From Ramlibacter aquaticus (GTDB taxonomy: Bacteria; Pseudomonadota; Gammaproteobacteria; Burkholderiales; Burkholderiaceae_C), in contig NZ_JADDOJ010000033.1 of assembly GCF_015159745.1 (NCBI RefSeq), positions 1 to 43,149 of the forward strand: a stretch of DNA of 43,149 nt. The letters run 5' to 3'. The position numbers and the translations under genes were made by a program. Shown in pieces: positions 34,899 through 43,149 of the stretch. Within the stretch, counting starts at the first letter, position 1. Each line of letters begins with the position of its first letter. The notes beneath the pieces are model-generated. The model ran no database searches and was not told where the DNA came from. It worked only from the letters and a program-made list of their open reading frames with translations.

Positions 34899-36230
34899 TC
34901 AGGAGCTGCAGTCGCTGGCCGGACGGCGCTGCATCTTCTTGTCGGCCAGGTACTTGTCGGCACCGGCCTTGACCATGGGCTTGATGATCTGCTCGTCGGC
35001 CTGCATGAAGTCGGAGCTGAAGTTCCACTTCTTGCCGTCCCAGGTCTCCACGCGCACCCAGGTCGAACCCATGTGGTCGGCGCAGCTGGTGGACAGCGGC
35101 CGCATCACGCCGGCGAAGCCCAGCGCGTCCAGCTTCTTCTGGTCCAGCGCCAGGTTCTCCAGGCCCCAGCGCACCTGCTCGCCGGTCATGACCTTGCCCT
35201 TGCCGAAGCGCTCCTGCGCGCGGCGCACGGCTTCGATGCCCAGCATCTGGATGATCACACCACGGGTGTAGAGCACGGAGCCGACTTCGTCCTTGGGCCC
35301 GGTGCCCTGGCCCTTGTCGTGCACGTACTTCAGGATGTCCTGGATCACCTTGGGCTGGGTGCCCGAGGTGTTCAGGTTCAGCGCGTTGTAGCCCTTGGCG
35401 CCTTCGCCCACGTCCTTCACGTCGGGCTCGGCACCCGCCCACCACACGCCGTACATCTTGTCGCGCGGGTAGCCGGTGGCCTGGGCTTCCTTCAGGGCGG
35501 TGGAGTTCATCACGCCCCAGCCCCACAGCAGCACGTAGTCCGGACGCAGCTGGCGCACCTGCAGCCAGGCGGCCTTCTGCTCCACGCCGGGCGCCGTGAC
35601 CGGGATCAGGTCGAGCTGGAAGCCGTGCATGCGCTGGCGCTCCTGCAGCAGCGGGATGGGTTCCTTGCCGAAGGGCGAGTCGTGGTAGACCAGGGCGATC
35701 TTCTTGCCCTTGAGCTTGTCCAGGCCGCCTTCGCGCTTGCCGATCGCCTGGATCAGCACGTCGGCCGCGGTCCAGTAGCTGCCCATGAGCGGGAAGTTCC
35801 ACTTGAAGGCGTTGCCGTCCTGCGAAACCGACAGGCCGTAGCCCAGCGTCAGCAGCGGGATCTTGTCGACCGGGGCCTTCTCGGTCAGCGCGAAGGTGAT
35901 GCCGGTGGCCTGCGGGTCGATCAGGGTGACGCCCGGGCGGCTCTTCAAGCGTTCGTAGCACTCCACGCCGCGGTCGGTGGCGTAGCCGGTCTCGCACTCT
36001 TCCCAGGTCAGCTTGACGCCGTTCACGCCGCCGTCGCGGGCGTTGATCATCTTCAGGTAGTCCTGCTTGCCGTTGGCCCAGGGCGTGCCGTTGGGCGCGT
36101 AGGGGCCGGTGCGGTAGGACAGCAGCGGGAAGAACTGCTCCTTGGCCTGCGCGAACGCGCTGGTGGAGACCAGCGACGAGGCGCCGGCCGCCAGGGCCGC
36201 TGCCGCGAGGATCAAACTGCGAAGTCTCAT
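34899..36230 (-). CDS. ABC substrate-binding protein LivK-like (type I periplasmic fold)
   Basis: A 443-aa periplasmic binding protein with a signal peptide (LILAAAALAAGASSL ... SAFAQ). The mature protein has FFPLLSYRTGPYAPNGTPWA, DYLKMINARDGGVNGVKL, YERLKSRPGVTLIDPQATG, KIALVYHDSPFGKEPIPLL and a C-terminal MQRRPASDCSS. The family is the LivJ/LivK-like Peripla_BP_6 group linked to aromatic and short-chain acid uptake in Burkholderiales. It is longer than amino-acid binding LivK. AGGAG lies about 8 bases before the start. It lies downstream of livM (46 bases), and the stem-loop follows. Confidence 0.9.
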   Translation of the reverse strand: MRLRSLILAAAALAAGASSLVSTSAFAQAKEQFFPLLSYRTGPYAPNGTPWANGKQDYLKMINARDGGVNGVKLTWEECETGYATDRGVECYERLKSRPGVTLIDPQATGITFALTEKAPVDKIPLLTLGYGLSVSQDGNAFKWNFPLMGSYWTAADVLIQAIGKREGGLDKLKGKKIALVYHDSPFGKEPIPLLQERQRMHGFQLDLIPVTAPGVEQKAAWLQVRQLRPDYVLLWGWGVMNSTALKEAQATGYPRDKMYGVWWAGAEPDVKDVGEGAKGYNALNLNTSGTQPKVIQDILKYVHDKGQGTGPKDEVGSVLYTRGVIIQMLGIEAVRRAQERFGKGKVMTGEQVRWGLENLALDQKKLDALGFAGVMRPLSTSCADHMGSTWVRVETWDGKKWNFSSDFMQADEQIIKPMVKAGADKYLADKKMQRRPASDCSS

Positions 36231-36276
36231 GTGCGTCTCCTGTTGGAAAAATCTTGGATGAAGCGTGTCACTGCGA

Positions 36277-37353
36277 TCAGTGCGGGAAGGGCCACAGGCG
36301 CAGCTTCTGCTTCCCGGTGGACCAGAGTTTGGCGAGTCCGTGCGGCTCCACGACCAGGAACCAGACGATCAGCGCGCCGAACACCATGAGCTCGGCGTGC
36401 GAGACGCCGGCGGTGGAAACCGAAAGCCCGGCCATGGCGGCGGCGGCGGGCAGGAACTGGTTCAGGAAGATGGGCAGCACCACGATGAAGGCGGCGCCGA
36501 AGAAGCCGCCCGTGATGGACCCCAGCCCGCCGATGATCACCATGAACAGCAGGCGGAAGCTCACGTCGACCGAGAACGCCGCCGGCTCCCAGGCGCCCAG
36601 GTAGATGAAGGCCCAGAGCGCGCCGGCCACGCCGACGATGAAGGAGCTGACGGCGAAGGCGGTGAGCTTGGCGTAGACCGGCCGGATGCCGATCACGGCC
36701 GCCGCCACGTCCATGTCGCGGATGGCCATCCATTCGCGGCCGATCGCGCTGCGCACCAGGTTCTTGGCCAGCAGCGCAATCACGCACAGGATGGCCAGGC
36801 AGAACCAGTACGTGGAGACGGCGCTCTCGACCGGCAGGCCGAAGACCTGCAGGTCGCTCACGGACACCGAGCCCGAGGGTTCGTCGTTCACGAACCACTT
36901 GATGCGCAGGAACATCCAGTCGGCGAAGAACTGCGCCGCCAGCGTGGCGACGGCCAGGTACAGGCCCTTCACGCGCAGGCTGGGCAGGCCGAACAGGATG
37001 CCGAAGAAGGTGGCGCACAGCCCGCCCAGCAGCAGCGCGGGCACCAGCGGCATGTTGGGCACGCGCACGAAGAAGTTGTAGGCGCCGTAGGCCCCCACCG
37101 CCATGAAGGCGCCCGAGCCCAGCGAGATCTGGCCGCAGTAGCCGACCAGGATGTTCACCCCCAGGGCCGCCAGCGACATGATCAGGAAGGGGATCAGGAT
37201 GGCGCGGAAGACATAGTCGCTCGCCAGCAGCGGCACCACCGCGAAGGCGGCGACCAGCAGCAGGGCGATGACGATGCGGTCCTGCAGGATCGGGAAGATC
37301 TGCTGGTCGGCGCGGTAGCTGGTCTTGAACTGGCCGTTTTCGCGGTAGATCAT
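36277..37353 (-). CDS. Branched-chain-type ABC permease LivM-like
   Basis: A 358-aa inner-membrane permease with about ten hydrophobic segments. The LivM marks LIMSLAALGVNILVGYCGQISLGSGAFMAVGAYGAY and, later, GREWMAIRDMDVAAAVIGI and VIIGGLGSITGGFFGAAFI are visible in parts. Start MIYRENGQFKTSYRAD follows livH by 7 bases; the longer frame upstream is a shadow of livH. It pairs with LivH to form the channel of the importer. Confidence 0.92.
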   Translation of the reverse strand: MIYRENGQFKTSYRADQQIFPILQDRIVIALLLVAAFAVVPLLASDYVFRAILIPFLIMSLAALGVNILVGYCGQISLGSGAFMAVGAYGAYNFFVRVPNMPLVPALLLGGLCATFFGILFGLPSLRVKGLYLAVATLAAQFFADWMFLRIKWFVNDEPSGSVSVSDLQVFGLPVESAVSTYWFCLAILCVIALLAKNLVRSAIGREWMAIRDMDVAAAVIGIRPVYAKLTAFAVSSFIVGVAGALWAFIYLGAWEPAAFSVDVSFRLLFMVIIGGLGSITGGFFGAAFIVVLPIFLNQFLPAAAAMAGLSVSTAGVSHAELMVFGALIVWFLVVEPHGLAKLWSTGKQKLRLWPFPH

Positions 37354-37360
37354 GGCGTCC

Positions 37361-38290
37361 TCACACGCGGTCGATGATCTTCTCGCCGAACAGCCCCTGC
37401 GGCCGCACGAGAAGGAAACCCAGGGCCAGCACGTAGGCGAACCAGATCTCGATGCCGCCACCGACCAGGGGGCCGATGTAGACCTCGGAGAGCTTCTCGC
37501 CCACGCCGATGATGAGCCCGCCGATGATGGCGCCCGGCACCGAGGTCAGCCCGCCCAGGATCACCACTGGCAGCGCGCGCAGCGCCACGGTGGCGAGCGA
37601 GAACTGCACGCCCAGCTTGCTGCCCCAGATCATCCCGGCCACCAGCGCCACCACGCCGGCCACGCACCACACGATGACCCAGATGCGCGCCAGCGGGATG
37701 CCGATGGACTGCGCGGCCTGGTGGTCGTCGGCCACCGCGCGCAGCGCGCGGCCGGTGCCGGTCTTCTGGAAGAACACCGAGAGCAGGGCCACCAGCACCG
37801 CTGCGATGAGCGCGGCGTAGAGGTCTTCCTTGTTGACCAGGATCCCGCCCTGGAACATGTTCTCCAGCACGAAGATCGGGTCCTTGGGCATGCCGATGTC
37901 GATCTTGTAGATGCTGTTGCCGAACAGGCCCTGGCCCGCACCCTCGAGGAAGTAGGCGATGCCCAGCGTCGCCATCAGCAGCGTGGCGCCCTCCTGGTTC
38001 ACCAGGTGGCGCAGCACCAGGCGTTCCACCAGCCAGGCGACCACGAACATGATCGCGCCGGCGATCACGAAGGCCATCAGGTCGGTGGCGACCTTGTTCT
38101 GGATGCCGGTCCAGCCGGGCAGCCATTCGGCGAAGCGGGCCATCGCCAGCGCCGCGAACAGCACCATCGCGCCCTGCGCGAAGTTGAACACGCCCGAGGC
38201 CTTGTAGATGAGCACGAAGCCCAGCGCCACCAGCGAATAGAGCATGCCGGCCATCAGGCCGCCGGTCAGGGTCTCGAGGAAGAAGCCCAT
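37361..38290 (-). CDS. Branched-chain-type ABC permease LivH-like
   Basis: A 309-aa inner-membrane permease: LTGGLMAGMLYSLVALGFVL, then IYKASGVFNFAQGAMVLFAA, the LivH signature. Also present are LLMATLGIAYFLEGAGQGLFG, TGTGRALRAVADDHQAAQSIGI (the loop contacting the ATPases) and VILGGLTSVPGAIIGGLIIG. It ends in VRPQGLFGEKIIDRV. The start ATG overlaps the livG stop by one base (TGATG), so translation is coupled. About eight membrane segments are seen. Confidence 0.93.
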   Translation of the reverse strand: MGFFLETLTGGLMAGMLYSLVALGFVLIYKASGVFNFAQGAMVLFAALAMARFAEWLPGWTGIQNKVATDLMAFVIAGAIMFVVAWLVERLVLRHLVNQEGATLLMATLGIAYFLEGAGQGLFGNSIYKIDIGMPKDPIFVLENMFQGGILVNKEDLYAALIAAVLVALLSVFFQKTGTGRALRAVADDHQAAQSIGIPLARIWVIVWCVAGVVALVAGMIWGSKLGVQFSLATVALRALPVVILGGLTSVPGAIIGGLIIGVGEKLSEVYIGPLVGGGIEIWFAYVLALGFLLVRPQGLFGEKIIDRV

Positions 38291-39123
38291 CAGTGAGAAG
38301 TCCCCAGGTAGGCGTTGATCACGTCGGGGTTGTTGCGCACCTCGTCGGGGGTGCCGTCGCCGATCTTCTTGCCGTAGTCCAGCACCACGACGCGGTCGCT
38401 GATGTCCATCACCACGCCCATGTCGTGCTCGATCAGGACCACCGTGGTGCCGAATTCGTCGTTCACGTCCAGGATGAAGCGGCACATGTCCTGCTTTTCC
38501 TCGACGTTCATGCCGGCCATGGGCTCGTCCAGCAGCAGCACCTGCGGCTCCATCGCGAGCGCGCGGCCCAGGTCCACGCGCTTCTGCAGGCCGTAGGGCA
38601 GCTGGCCCACGGGCGTCTTGCGGAAGGCCTGGATCTCCAGGAAGTCGATGATGTGCTCGACGAACTCGCGGTGCCGGATCTCCTCGCGCTCGGCCGGTCC
38701 GATGCGCAGCGCCTGCAGGAACAGGTTGCTTTTGATCCGCAGGTTGCGGCCGGTCATGATGTTGTCCAGCACGCTCATGCCCTTGAACAGGGCCAGGTTC
38801 TGGAAGGTGCGCGCCACGCCCATCTGCGCCACCTGGTGGCTGTTCATGTGGCTGAAGGTCTTGCCGCGGAACGCGATGGTGCCCTGCTGCGGCTGGTAGA
38901 CGCCGTTGATGCAGTTGAGCATGGAGCTCTTGCCGGCGCCGTTCGGGCCGATGATGGCGCGGATCTCGTGCTCGCGGACGTTGAACGAGATGTCGGTCAG
39001 CGCCTTCACGCCGCCGAAGGCGAGCGAGATGTTCTGCACGTCCAGGATCACGTCGCCGAAGCGGCGTTCCGGCCCGCGGGGCGCGGCGCCGTCCAGCAGG
39101 GCGGCCTCGGTCATCATGTTCAT
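38290..39123 (-). CDS. Branched-chain-type ABC transporter ATPase LivG-like
   Basis: A 277-aa ATPase starting MNMMTEAALLDG. Walker A is GPNGAGKSS (about 59-67). VARTFQNLALFKGMSVLDNI is the LivG-type Q-loop region, and signature PYGLQKRVDLGRALA follows. Walker B is VLLLDEPMAGMNVEE, and the H-loop IEHDMGVVMDISDRV. The first ATG overlaps the stop of the upstream acyl-CoA synthetase gene by four bases (ATGA), and the stop overlaps livH by one, so synthetase, livG and livH are translated together. Alternative Met codons at residues 3 and 4 would shorten it slightly. Confidence 0.93.
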   Translation of the reverse strand: MNMMTEAALLDGAAPRGPERRFGDVILDVQNISLAFGGVKALTDISFNVREHEIRAIIGPNGAGKSSMLNCINGVYQPQQGTIAFRGKTFSHMNSHQVAQMGVARTFQNLALFKGMSVLDNIMTGRNLRIKSNLFLQALRIGPAEREEIRHREFVEHIIDFLEIQAFRKTPVGQLPYGLQKRVDLGRALAMEPQVLLLDEPMAGMNVEEKQDMCRFILDVNDEFGTTVVLIEHDMGVVMDISDRVVVLDYGKKIGDGTPDEVRNNPDVINAYLGTSH

Positions 39124-41066
39124 GCGGCGGCCCTCAGCGGCGGGAAGACCTGGGCGTCCACGATCTTCAGCGTGGCGCTCACGCTGCCGGTGCGGCCGTC
39201 CTCGAACTTCACCTGGGTCTCGATGTACTGCTCCGGCTTGCCCTCGTAGAGCGCATCCACCAGCGGCTGGTACTTGCCGGCGATGTAGCCGCGGCGGACC
39301 TTGTTGGTGCGCGTGAGCTCGCCGTCGTCGGCGTCCAGCTCCTTGTGCAGCACCAGGAAGCGGCTGACCTGCGAGCCGGCCAGCAGCTCGTCGGCGGCGA
39401 GGTCGGCGTTGACCTTCTCCACGCAGCCCTTGATCAGCTCGGCCACCTCGGGCTTGGCCGCGAGGTCGGTGTAGCCGGCGTAGGGCAGGTTGCGGCGCTC
39501 GGCCCAGTTGCCCACCGCGTCGAAGTCGATGTTGACCATGGCGCAGACCTTGTCGCGCCGGTCGCCGTAGGCCACCGCCTCCTTGATGTAGGGGAAGAAC
39601 TTGAGCTTGTTCTCCACGTACTTGGGCGCGAACATCGCGCCGTCGTTGGGCCCGCCCTGCAGGCGGCCCACGTCCTTCACGCGGTCGATGATCTTCAGGT
39701 GGCCGTGGGCGTCGATGAAGCCGGCGTCGCTGGTGTGGTACCAGCCGTCCGCCGTCTTGACCTCGGCGGTCGCCTCGGGGTTCTTGTAGTACTCCTTGAG
39801 CAGGCCGGGCGACTTGACCAAGATCTCGCCGTTTTCGGCGACCTTGATCTCCACCCCGCGCACCGGCACGCCCACGGTGTCGGCGCGGGCCTGGTCGTCG
39901 GGCTGCAGGCACACGAACACCGCGGTCTCGGTGGAGCCGTACAGCTGCTTGAGGTTGATGCCGATGGAGCGGTAGAAGGTGAACAGGTCGGGGCCGATCG
40001 CCTCGCCCGCGGTGTAGGCCACGCGCACGCGCGAGAAGCCCAGGTTGTTGCGCAGCGGGCCGTAGACCAGCAGGTCGCCCAGCGCGTACTTCAGGCGGTC
40101 CAGGCCGCCGACGGGCTTGCCGTCGCGCAGGGCCGGGCCCACGCGCCGGGCCACCGACATGCAGGCATGGAACAGCGTGCGCTTGACCCAGCCGGCGTCC
40201 TCCATGCGGATCATCACCGAGGTGAGCAGGCCCTCGAACACGCGCGGCGGCGCGAAGTAGTAGGTGGGCCCGATCTCCTTGAGGTCGATCGCCACCGTGC
40301 CCGCCGACTCGGGGCAGTTGACCACGTAGCCGCAGGCCAGCCACTGGGCGTAGCTGAAGATGTTCTGGCCGATCCAGGCCGGCGGCAGGTAGGCCAGAAC
40401 CTCTTCGCGGTGCGTGAGGCGGTCGAACTCGGCGCCCGCCTGGGCGCGGTCGAGCAGGCCGCGGTGGGTGTGCACCACGCCCTTGGGGTTGCCGGTGGTG
40501 CCAGAGGTGAAGAACATCGCGGCGACGTCGTCCGCCGTGCCGTGGTTCACCTCGGACTTGAAGAAATCGGGGTTGTCGCGCGCGAACACGGTGCCGGCGG
40601 CGATCAGCGCGTCCAGGGCCTGCAGGCCGGGCTCGCTGTAGTTGCGCAGGCCGCGCGGGTCGTCGTAGAAGATGCACTCGAGTTGCGGGCACTGGGCGCG
40701 CACCTCGATCAGCTTGTCGACCTGTTCCTGGTCCTCGGCGAGGGCGAAGCGCACGCCGGCGTTGTTGATCGGGAACACGCACTCGGCGGCCACCGCGTCT
40801 TGGTACAGCGGGACGGGGATGGCGCCCAGCGACTGGGCGGCCAGCATGGTGGCGTACAGGCGCGGGCGGTTGGTGCCCACCACGACCATGTGCTCGCCAC
40901 GGCGCAGCCCGGCCACGTGCAGGGCGCAGGCGATGTCCTCCACCAGGGCCGCCATGCGCTGCCAGGTGACGGTCTGCCAGATGCCGTACTCCTTCTCGCG
41001 CATGGCGGCATCGCCAGGGCGCTGTTCGGCGTGCTTCATCAGCAGGCGCGGAAAGGTCGTCTCCAT
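39120..41066 (-). CDS. Long-chain-type AMP-forming acyl-CoA synthetase
   Basis: A 648-aa ligase of the FAA/long-chain family by length. P-loop FFTSGTTGNPKGVVHTHRG; LAYLPPAWIGQNIFSYAQWL; YGSTETAVFVCLQPD (A5); DGWYHTSDAGFIDAHGHLKIIDRVKD (A7-A8); and a C-terminal ELTRTNKVRRGYIAGKY. It resembles the synthetases that head Liv-type operons in Betaproteobacteria, thought to trap imported acids as CoA esters. METTFPRLLMKHAEQRPGD is the start, with AGGAG close ahead. First gene of the minus-strand row, divergent from the Crp/Fnr gene; overlaps livG by four bases. The acid chain length is not readable. Confidence 0.9.
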   Translation of the reverse strand: METTFPRLLMKHAEQRPGDAAMREKEYGIWQTVTWQRMAALVEDIACALHVAGLRRGEHMVVVGTNRPRLYATMLAAQSLGAIPVPLYQDAVAAECVFPINNAGVRFALAEDQEQVDKLIEVRAQCPQLECIFYDDPRGLRNYSEPGLQALDALIAAGTVFARDNPDFFKSEVNHGTADDVAAMFFTSGTTGNPKGVVHTHRGLLDRAQAGAEFDRLTHREEVLAYLPPAWIGQNIFSYAQWLACGYVVNCPESAGTVAIDLKEIGPTYYFAPPRVFEGLLTSVMIRMEDAGWVKRTLFHACMSVARRVGPALRDGKPVGGLDRLKYALGDLLVYGPLRNNLGFSRVRVAYTAGEAIGPDLFTFYRSIGINLKQLYGSTETAVFVCLQPDDQARADTVGVPVRGVEIKVAENGEILVKSPGLLKEYYKNPEATAEVKTADGWYHTSDAGFIDAHGHLKIIDRVKDVGRLQGGPNDGAMFAPKYVENKLKFFPYIKEAVAYGDRRDKVCAMVNIDFDAVGNWAERRNLPYAGYTDLAAKPEVAELIKGCVEKVNADLAADELLAGSQVSRFLVLHKELDADDGELTRTNKVRRGYIAGKYQPLVDALYEGKPEQYIETQVKFEDGRTGSVSATLKIVDAQVFPPLRAAA

Positions 41067-41140
41067 GGGCTCCTCGAACGCAAAACTCGGGAACTGCTTC
41101 TCATCCCTTTGCGGGGACTCAAGGAATGCTAGGAATGCCT

Positions 41141-41170
41141 TTGACGTCGGGTTGTCTTTGTAATGACAAT
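41141..41170. promoter_or_regulatory. Divergent promoter with dyad (candidate Crp/Fnr-family site)
   Basis: TTGTC (41152-41156) and GACAA (41165-41169) form a dyad with an 8-base spacer, 18 bases overall, similar in size to Crp/Fnr boxes. TTGACG at 41141-41146 and GACAAT at 41165-41170 make a plausible plus-strand -35/-10 pair with 18-base spacing, so the dyad covers the -10. Just upstream, AGGAATGC is repeated directly at 41122 and 41131 (9-base period). All of this lies between the acyl-CoA synthetase gene and the Crp/Fnr gene. Confidence 0.45.
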
Positions 41171-41199
41171 CCTAGGGATAGTCCTGAAGGGGTTTTCCC

Positions 41200-41937
41200 A
41201 TGGCGAACGAGCTGACCCTGCACCAACGCCGGCGTGCCCCTGCGCCGGAGGAACTCGCGGGCATCCCCTGGCTGAAAGTGCTGAAGCCGCTGGAGCGCGA
41301 GCAGGCCCTGGCCGACCTGAAGGTGGGCGACGCCATGCCTGGCGACCTGGTGTGCCGCATCGGCCGGCCGGTGACCTACTGGTTCGGCGTGGTCGAAGGC
41401 TTGCTGAAGATGTCCAGCGACAGCGAGCAGGGCCGCACCATGACCTTCAGCGGCCTCACGCCCGGCGGCTGGTTCGGCGAGGGCACGGTGCTCAAGCGCG
41501 AGAGCTACCGCTACAACATCCAGGCCCTGCGCAAGAGCGTGGTCGCCGGCCTGCCCGTGGACACCTTCCACCAGCTGCTGGACAGCTCCATCGGCTTCAA
41601 CCGCTTCGTGATGAACCAGCTCAACGAGCGGCTGGCGCAGTTCATCGCGGCGCGCGAGATCGACCGCCTCACCAGCCCCGACCTGCGCGTGGCGCGCAAC
41701 CTCGCGGCCCTGGTCAACCCGGTGCTCTACCCCGGCGTGGGCGACGTGCTGCGCATCACCCAGCAGGAGCTGGCCTACCTGGTCGGCCTGTCGCGCCAGC
41801 GCGTGAACGAGGCGCTGGCGGCGCTGGAGGCGCAAGGCAGCATCCGCGTCGAGTACGGCGGCGTGCGCGTGCTGGACCTGCCCTCGCTGCGCAGCGGCGA
41901 GGTGCGGCGGGTAGGATCGGCGCATGCCCCCGCCTGA
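41200..41937 (+). CDS. Crp/Fnr-family transcriptional regulator
   Basis: A 245-aa regulator. The cyclic-nucleotide-like beta-roll covers about residues 20-140 ([49 protein letters not shown]). The dimer helix and the helix-turn-helix [30 protein letters not shown] follow. The cAMP-binding Arg-Ser of true Crp and the N-terminal Cys cluster of Fnr are not seen, so the effector is neither clear cAMP nor an iron-sulfur centre. Being divergent from the acyl-CoA synthetase/Liv row, it probably controls that row and itself. Its stop overlaps the pseudouridine synthase start by 14 bases. Confidence 0.9.
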   Translation: MANELTLHQRRRAPAPEELAGIPWLKVLKPLEREQALADLKVGDAMPGDLVCRIGRPVTYWFGVVEGLLKMSSDSEQGRTMTFSGLTPGGWFGEGTVLKRESYRYNIQALRKSVVAGLPVDTFHQLLDSSIGFNRFVMNQLNERLAQFIAAREIDRLTSPDLRVARNLAALVNPVLYPGVGDVLRITQQELAYLVGLSRQRVNEALAALEAQGSIRVEYGGVRVLDLPSLRSGEVRRVGSAHAPA

Positions 41938-42931
41938 AGTTCCGCGCCGCGTGCTGTCCGTGCCCGCGCGCACGCCCGCACCGCCGCCGCCGCGCCGCGC
42001 GGCCGCTGCTCCCGCCCCTGCCGCCGCGAAGGGCCGGCCGGCGTCCCCGTCCAGGCCCGCGCCGGATCCCAGGGCCAACGGGCCCGCCCGGGCCCCCGCC
42101 GGTGTGCGACGACCCGGCCCGGCGCAGTCCCCGCTGTCGGCCCGCGACGCTGGCACCGCCCCGGCGCAGGCCGCCCCCGGCACCAGCCGCCTCAACAAGC
42201 GCATGGCCGAGCTGGGGCTGTGCTCCCGGCGCGAGGCCGACGAATGGATCGCCCGGGGCTGGGTGCAGGTGGACGGCCAGCCGGCCACCATGGGCCTGCA
42301 GGTGGGGCCGCAGGCCCGCATCGACATCGCCCCGCAAGCGCGGGGACACCAGGCCCAGCAGGTCACCATCCTGCTGCACAAGCCGGTGGGTTTCGTGAGC
42401 GGGCAGGCCGAGGACGGCTACCAGCCCGCGGTCACGCTGGTGCAGGCCGCGAGCCGCTGGCGCGAGGACCGCAGCGCGACCCGCTTCTCGCCGCAGCAGC
42501 TGCGCGGGCTGGCGCCGGCGGGCCGGCTGGACATCGATTCCACCGGCCTGCTGGTGCTCACGCAGGACGGTCGCGTGGCGCGCCAGCTCATCGGCGAGGA
42601 CAGCGAGGTCGAGAAGGAATACCTGGTGCGCGTCACCTGGCAGGGCGTGGAGCGCGACGTGCAGGCCCGTTTCCCGGCCGGGGAACTGGCCCGCCTGCGC
42701 CACGGGCTCTCGCTGGATGGGCGTGAGCTGCGGCCCGCCCGCGTGGACTGGCAGAACCCCGAGCAACTTCGCTTCGTGCTGCAGGAAGGCCGCAAGCGGC
42801 AGATCCGCCGCATGTGCGAGCTGGTCGGGCTGCAGGTGGTGGGCCTCAAGCGCATCCGCATCGGCCAGGTGATGCTGGGCAACCTGCCCCAGGGCCAGTG
42901 GCGCTACCTGGCGCCGGACGAGCGCTTCTAG
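41924..42931 (+). CDS. 23S rRNA pseudouridine synthase (RluF/RluB-type)
   Basis: A 335-aa RsuA-family enzyme. An N-terminal Pro/Ala/Arg-rich low-complexity stretch of about 85 residues precedes the S4 domain ([20 protein letters not shown]). The catalytic domain has [12 protein letters not shown], the active-site Asp in [24 protein letters not shown] and [19 protein letters not shown]. The C-terminal [19 protein letters not shown] resembles RluF. The start at 41924 lies inside the Crp/Fnr gene; a later start would remove part of the tail, and downstream GTG codons exist. It is likely co-transcribed with the regulator. Confidence 0.88.
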   Translation: MPPPEVPRRVLSVPARTPAPPPPRRAAAAPAPAAAKGRPASPSRPAPDPRANGPARAPAGVRRPGPAQSPLSARDAGTAPAQAAPGTSRLNKRMAELGLCSRREADEWIARGWVQVDGQPATMGLQVGPQARIDIAPQARGHQAQQVTILLHKPVGFVSGQAEDGYQPAVTLVQAASRWREDRSATRFSPQQLRGLAPAGRLDIDSTGLLVLTQDGRVARQLIGEDSEVEKEYLVRVTWQGVERDVQARFPAGELARLRHGLSLDGRELRPARVDWQNPEQLRFVLQEGRKRQIRRMCELVGLQVVGLKRIRIGQVMLGNLPQGQWRYLAPDERF

Positions 42932-42949
42932 CCGGGCCCGCGCCGGCGT

Positions 42950-43149
42950 TCAGCGCAGGCTGACCACGCCGACCCAGGCCGGTGCCGGCGCGACCGCCAC
43001 GTGGTCCCAGCCCGTCACCCGGGGCTTGGCCTGCAGGCTCACGCGGCCCGCCAGGCCCTGGTGAACCCGGGCCGGCACCGCGACCGGCAGCGTCAGCCGG
43101 GCGACCGGGGCCGGCGTGGCGGCGGGGCCCGCCGGGGGCAGGGTGGAGA
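42950..43149 (-). CDS. C-terminal end of an unidentified protein (runs off the window)
   Basis: The last 66 residues of a minus-strand frame are visible, open to the window end: a Pro/Ala-rich stretch, then VARLTLPVAVPARVHQGLAG, VSLQAKPRVTGWDHVAV and a final VGVVSLR. The alternating hydrophobic pattern suggests a beta-rich exported protein. I do not recognise the family. It converges with the pseudouridine synthase gene across 18 bases. Confidence 0.5.
   Translation of the reverse strand, partial: STLPPAGPAATPAPVARLTLPVAVPARVHQGLAGRVSLQAKPRVTGWDHVAVAPAPAWVGVVSLR

Noticed and set aside
33690..36389. 899-residue plus-strand open frame
   Set aside because: Antisense to the PaaK-like, livF and livK-like genes, whose own motifs are intact.

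Overview
The window is GC-rich (roughly 70% by eye), densely coded chromosomal DNA. Gene content and protein style point to a betaproteobacterium of the order Burkholderiales, most likely Comamonadaceae (Ramlibacter/Variovorax-like). This placement is inferred from paa genes, a Bug-type binding protein, Liv-type ABC genes beside acyl-CoA ligases, a class II DAHP synthase, DUF1840 and DUF3108; no search was run. No insertion sequence, prophage, integron or CRISPR array is visible.

Layout. 1-0.83 kb: a scar made of pieces of a UbiH/VisC-type FAD monooxygenase joined to the C-terminal part of a DUF3108 protein. 0.86-4.3 kb: phenylacetate genes paaG-paaI-paaK (minus strand) divergent from an enoyl-CoA hydratase, with a perfect dyad between them that looks like a TetR-type operator. 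4.3-4.45 kb: tRNA-Met(CAT) and a clear terminator. 4.6-11.6 kb: a two-copy PilJ-motif exported protein, an M20 amidohydrolase, the misnamed 'site-specific recombinase' membrane protein with a DUF4239-like protein, class II DAHP synthase, and an RcnB-like protein. 11.65-17.3 kb: a fourfold-repeat membrane protein, then a compact TonB receptor / YfiR / CHASE8-hybrid-kinase operon. 17.3-21.6 kb: DsrE and cupin genes, a Met-rich fasciclin lipoprotein, a small exported protein, miaB and OmpW. 21.6-24.1 kb: a second scar, where a GDSL hydrolase lacking its catalytic-Ser end is joined to an ABC exporter lacking Walker B. 24.2-26.3 kb: a 5'-nucleotidase and a lone gspF. 26.3-31.5 kb: an aryl-CoA ligase with its MarR regulator, divergent from a cyclopropane-fatty-acid synthase, DUF1840 and an MFS transporter. 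31.6-41.1 kb: a long minus-strand unit of acyl-CoA synthetase, livG, livH, livM, livK, livF, a PaaK-like ligase and a Bug-type binding protein. A Crp/Fnr regulator is divergent from it, followed by an RluF-type pseudouridine synthase and the end of one more gene.

How the genes fit together. Four acyl/aryl-CoA ligase homologues (paaK, 26336-27952, 32717-33964, 39120-41066), a Liv-type importer, a Bug protein, an MFS permease, a thioesterase and two crotonase-fold enzymes indicate uptake and CoA activation of aromatic or other organic acids. Control appears local: a TetR-like operator, a MarR gene and a Crp/Fnr gene each sit at a divergent promoter.

The best candidate for an under-described system is the TonB receptor-YfiR-CHASE8 hybrid kinase operon. 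It resembles the YfiB/YfiR/YfiN outer membrane-periplasm-inner membrane relay, but with a kinase ending in a receiver domain instead of a GGDEF output. The two gene-fusion scars are the clearest structural anomalies. They could be real deletions or assembly errors, and sequence alone cannot decide.
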